In this document: one piece after another, positions 5,566 through 6,141 of the stretch | How the letters are laid out: each line of letters starts with the position of its first letter | Numbering within the stretch: position 1 is the stretch's first letter | DNA from: an uncultured Halieaceae bacterium | GTDB lineage: Bacteria; Pseudomonadota; Gammaproteobacteria; Pseudomonadales; Halieaceae | DNA length: 6,141 nt | Direction: 5' to 3' | Assembly (NCBI GenBank): GCA_938045215.1 | Contig: CALINF010000134.1 | Location: 1-6,141, forward strand | The notes under the pieces: generated by a model | Databases searched by the model: none | Told to the model about the DNA's origin: nothing | The model's input: the letters and a program-made list of their open reading frames with translations, nothing else | Made by a program: the position numbers and the translations under genes

Positions 5566-6141
5566 CTATTTCGAACCCTGCGGCACCTCACTGAACGGTA
5601 CACCCTTATCTACCCGCACATCCTGAGGTAGCCCCAGTACGCGCTCGGCAATAATATTGCGCAGGATCTCGTCGGTTCCACCGGCGATTCGCATACCGGG
5701 CGCCCCCATAAACGTGCCCTGAAACAGACTGCTCCTCAATGGATCGGAATTGTCCGGGTCGAGCATAATGCCTCCCATATCCATAAGATCCATACCAAAT
5801 GAGCTCAAGCCCTGCATCTTGCGAGCACTGACAATCTTGGTGATCGAGTTCTCAGGGCCAGGTGTATCGCCGCGCGACAGCGCACTCATCACCCGGTACT
5901 TGGTGTTTTTCAGGCCACTCAGCTCGCAATACCAATTGGCAATCTTCGAACGTACAGCAGCGTTGTCCAGTGCCGGCTCGCCGTTCAGATCAACTTTTGC
6001 GGCCAATTCCAGCATATGCGGTACGTCACTACCGCCGGCGTCACCCACTGCCAGTCGCTCATTCATCAAAGTGGTCAGCGAAACTCTCCAACCATCGCCT
6101 ACCGCTCCCAGGCGTTGGCTGTCAGGGATTCTCACATCCGT
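5566..6141 (-). CDS. Acyl-CoA dehydrogenase, C-terminal part; 5' end beyond the window
   Basis: This is the last 191 residues of an acyl-CoA dehydrogenase; the frame stays open to the right edge and ends at TAG 5568-5566. The visible part begins within the beta domain's end (TDVRIPDSQRLG) and covers the C-terminal helical domain: GDGWRVSLTTLMNER (visible 15-29), then MRIAGGTDEILRNIIAERVLGLP near the C-terminus. The FAD-binding N-terminal half is not seen. At the place of the medium-chain catalytic glutamate this protein has G in AGGT, whereas E28 of the visible part (codon 6060-6058) aligns with the long-chain/isovaleryl-type base in the LER motif, so it probably uses that position. This differs from the paralogue at 1-1196. 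GGTDEI-type tails occur in many FadE proteins, including ones in steroid or branched-chain catabolism, but no substrate can be assigned. A GTG at 6135-6133 is an internal valine, not a start. Confidence 0.93.
   Translation of the reverse strand, partial: TDVRIPDSQRLGAVGDGWRVSLTTLMNERLAVGDAGGSDVPHMLELAAKVDLNGEPALDNAAVRSKIANWYCELSGLKNTKYRVMSALSRGDTPGPENSITKIVSARKMQGLSSFGMDLMDMGGIMLDPDNSDPLRSSLFQGTFMGAPGMRIAGGTDEILRNIIAERVLGLPQDVRVDKGVPFSEVPQGSK

Noticed and set aside
6133..6135. GTG as a start for the right-hand acyl-CoA dehydrogenase
   Set aside because: The frame continues to the window edge and the residues (TDVRIPD) belong to a conserved internal acyl-CoA dehydrogenase segment, so the true start is outside.

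Overview
The window looks like chromosomal DNA of a Gram-negative proteobacterium. Base composition is balanced to moderately GC-rich by eye, Shine-Dalgarno sites are ordinary, and the encoded proteins are a YghU-type glutathione transferase, an Old Yellow Enzyme, a short-chain dehydrogenase, a membrane-anchored DUF4105 protein and two different acyl-CoA dehydrogenases. The density of acyl-CoA dehydrogenases and flavin or NAD oxidoreductases recalls lipid-, steroid- or terpenoid-degrading marine Gammaproteobacteria (Halieaceae/OM60-like or relatives). That placement is inference from gene content only. No RNA genes, mobile elements, CRISPR arrays or phage genes were seen.

Layout from left to right: (1) 1-1196, minus strand, an acyl-CoA dehydrogenase missing its last residues beyond the left edge. 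(2) 1197-1420, a divergent intergenic region. (3) 1421-2500, plus strand, an Old Yellow Enzyme-family FMN oxidoreductase. (4) 2501-2698, a spacer ending in a perfect 23-bp palindrome. (5) 2699-3595, plus strand, a DUF4105 (Lnb N-terminal-like) protein with an N-terminal membrane anchor. (6) 3647-4411, minus strand, a short-chain dehydrogenase/reductase interrupted by one in-frame TAA. (7) 4412-4603, a second divergent intergenic region. (8) 4604-5491, plus strand, yghU. (9) 5516-5547, a strong bidirectional terminator. (10) 5566-6141, minus strand, the C-terminal part of a second acyl-CoA dehydrogenase that begins beyond the right edge.

Strands alternate almost gene by gene, so most genes appear to be separate transcription units rather than one operon. 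The two acyl-CoA dehydrogenases, the Old Yellow Enzyme and the short-chain dehydrogenase could serve one catabolic theme (oxidation of CoA-activated acyl chains plus reduction or oxidation of enone and alcohol intermediates). The sequence names no substrate. YghU fits thiol/disulfide protection, and the DUF4105 protein is a cell-envelope protein with no visible link to the others.

The items most worth a second look are the nonsense codon that splits an otherwise intact dehydrogenase, the 23-bp palindrome abutting the DUF4105 gene, and the apparently different catalytic-base positions of the two acyl-CoA dehydrogenases. I did not find a convincing new multi-gene system.
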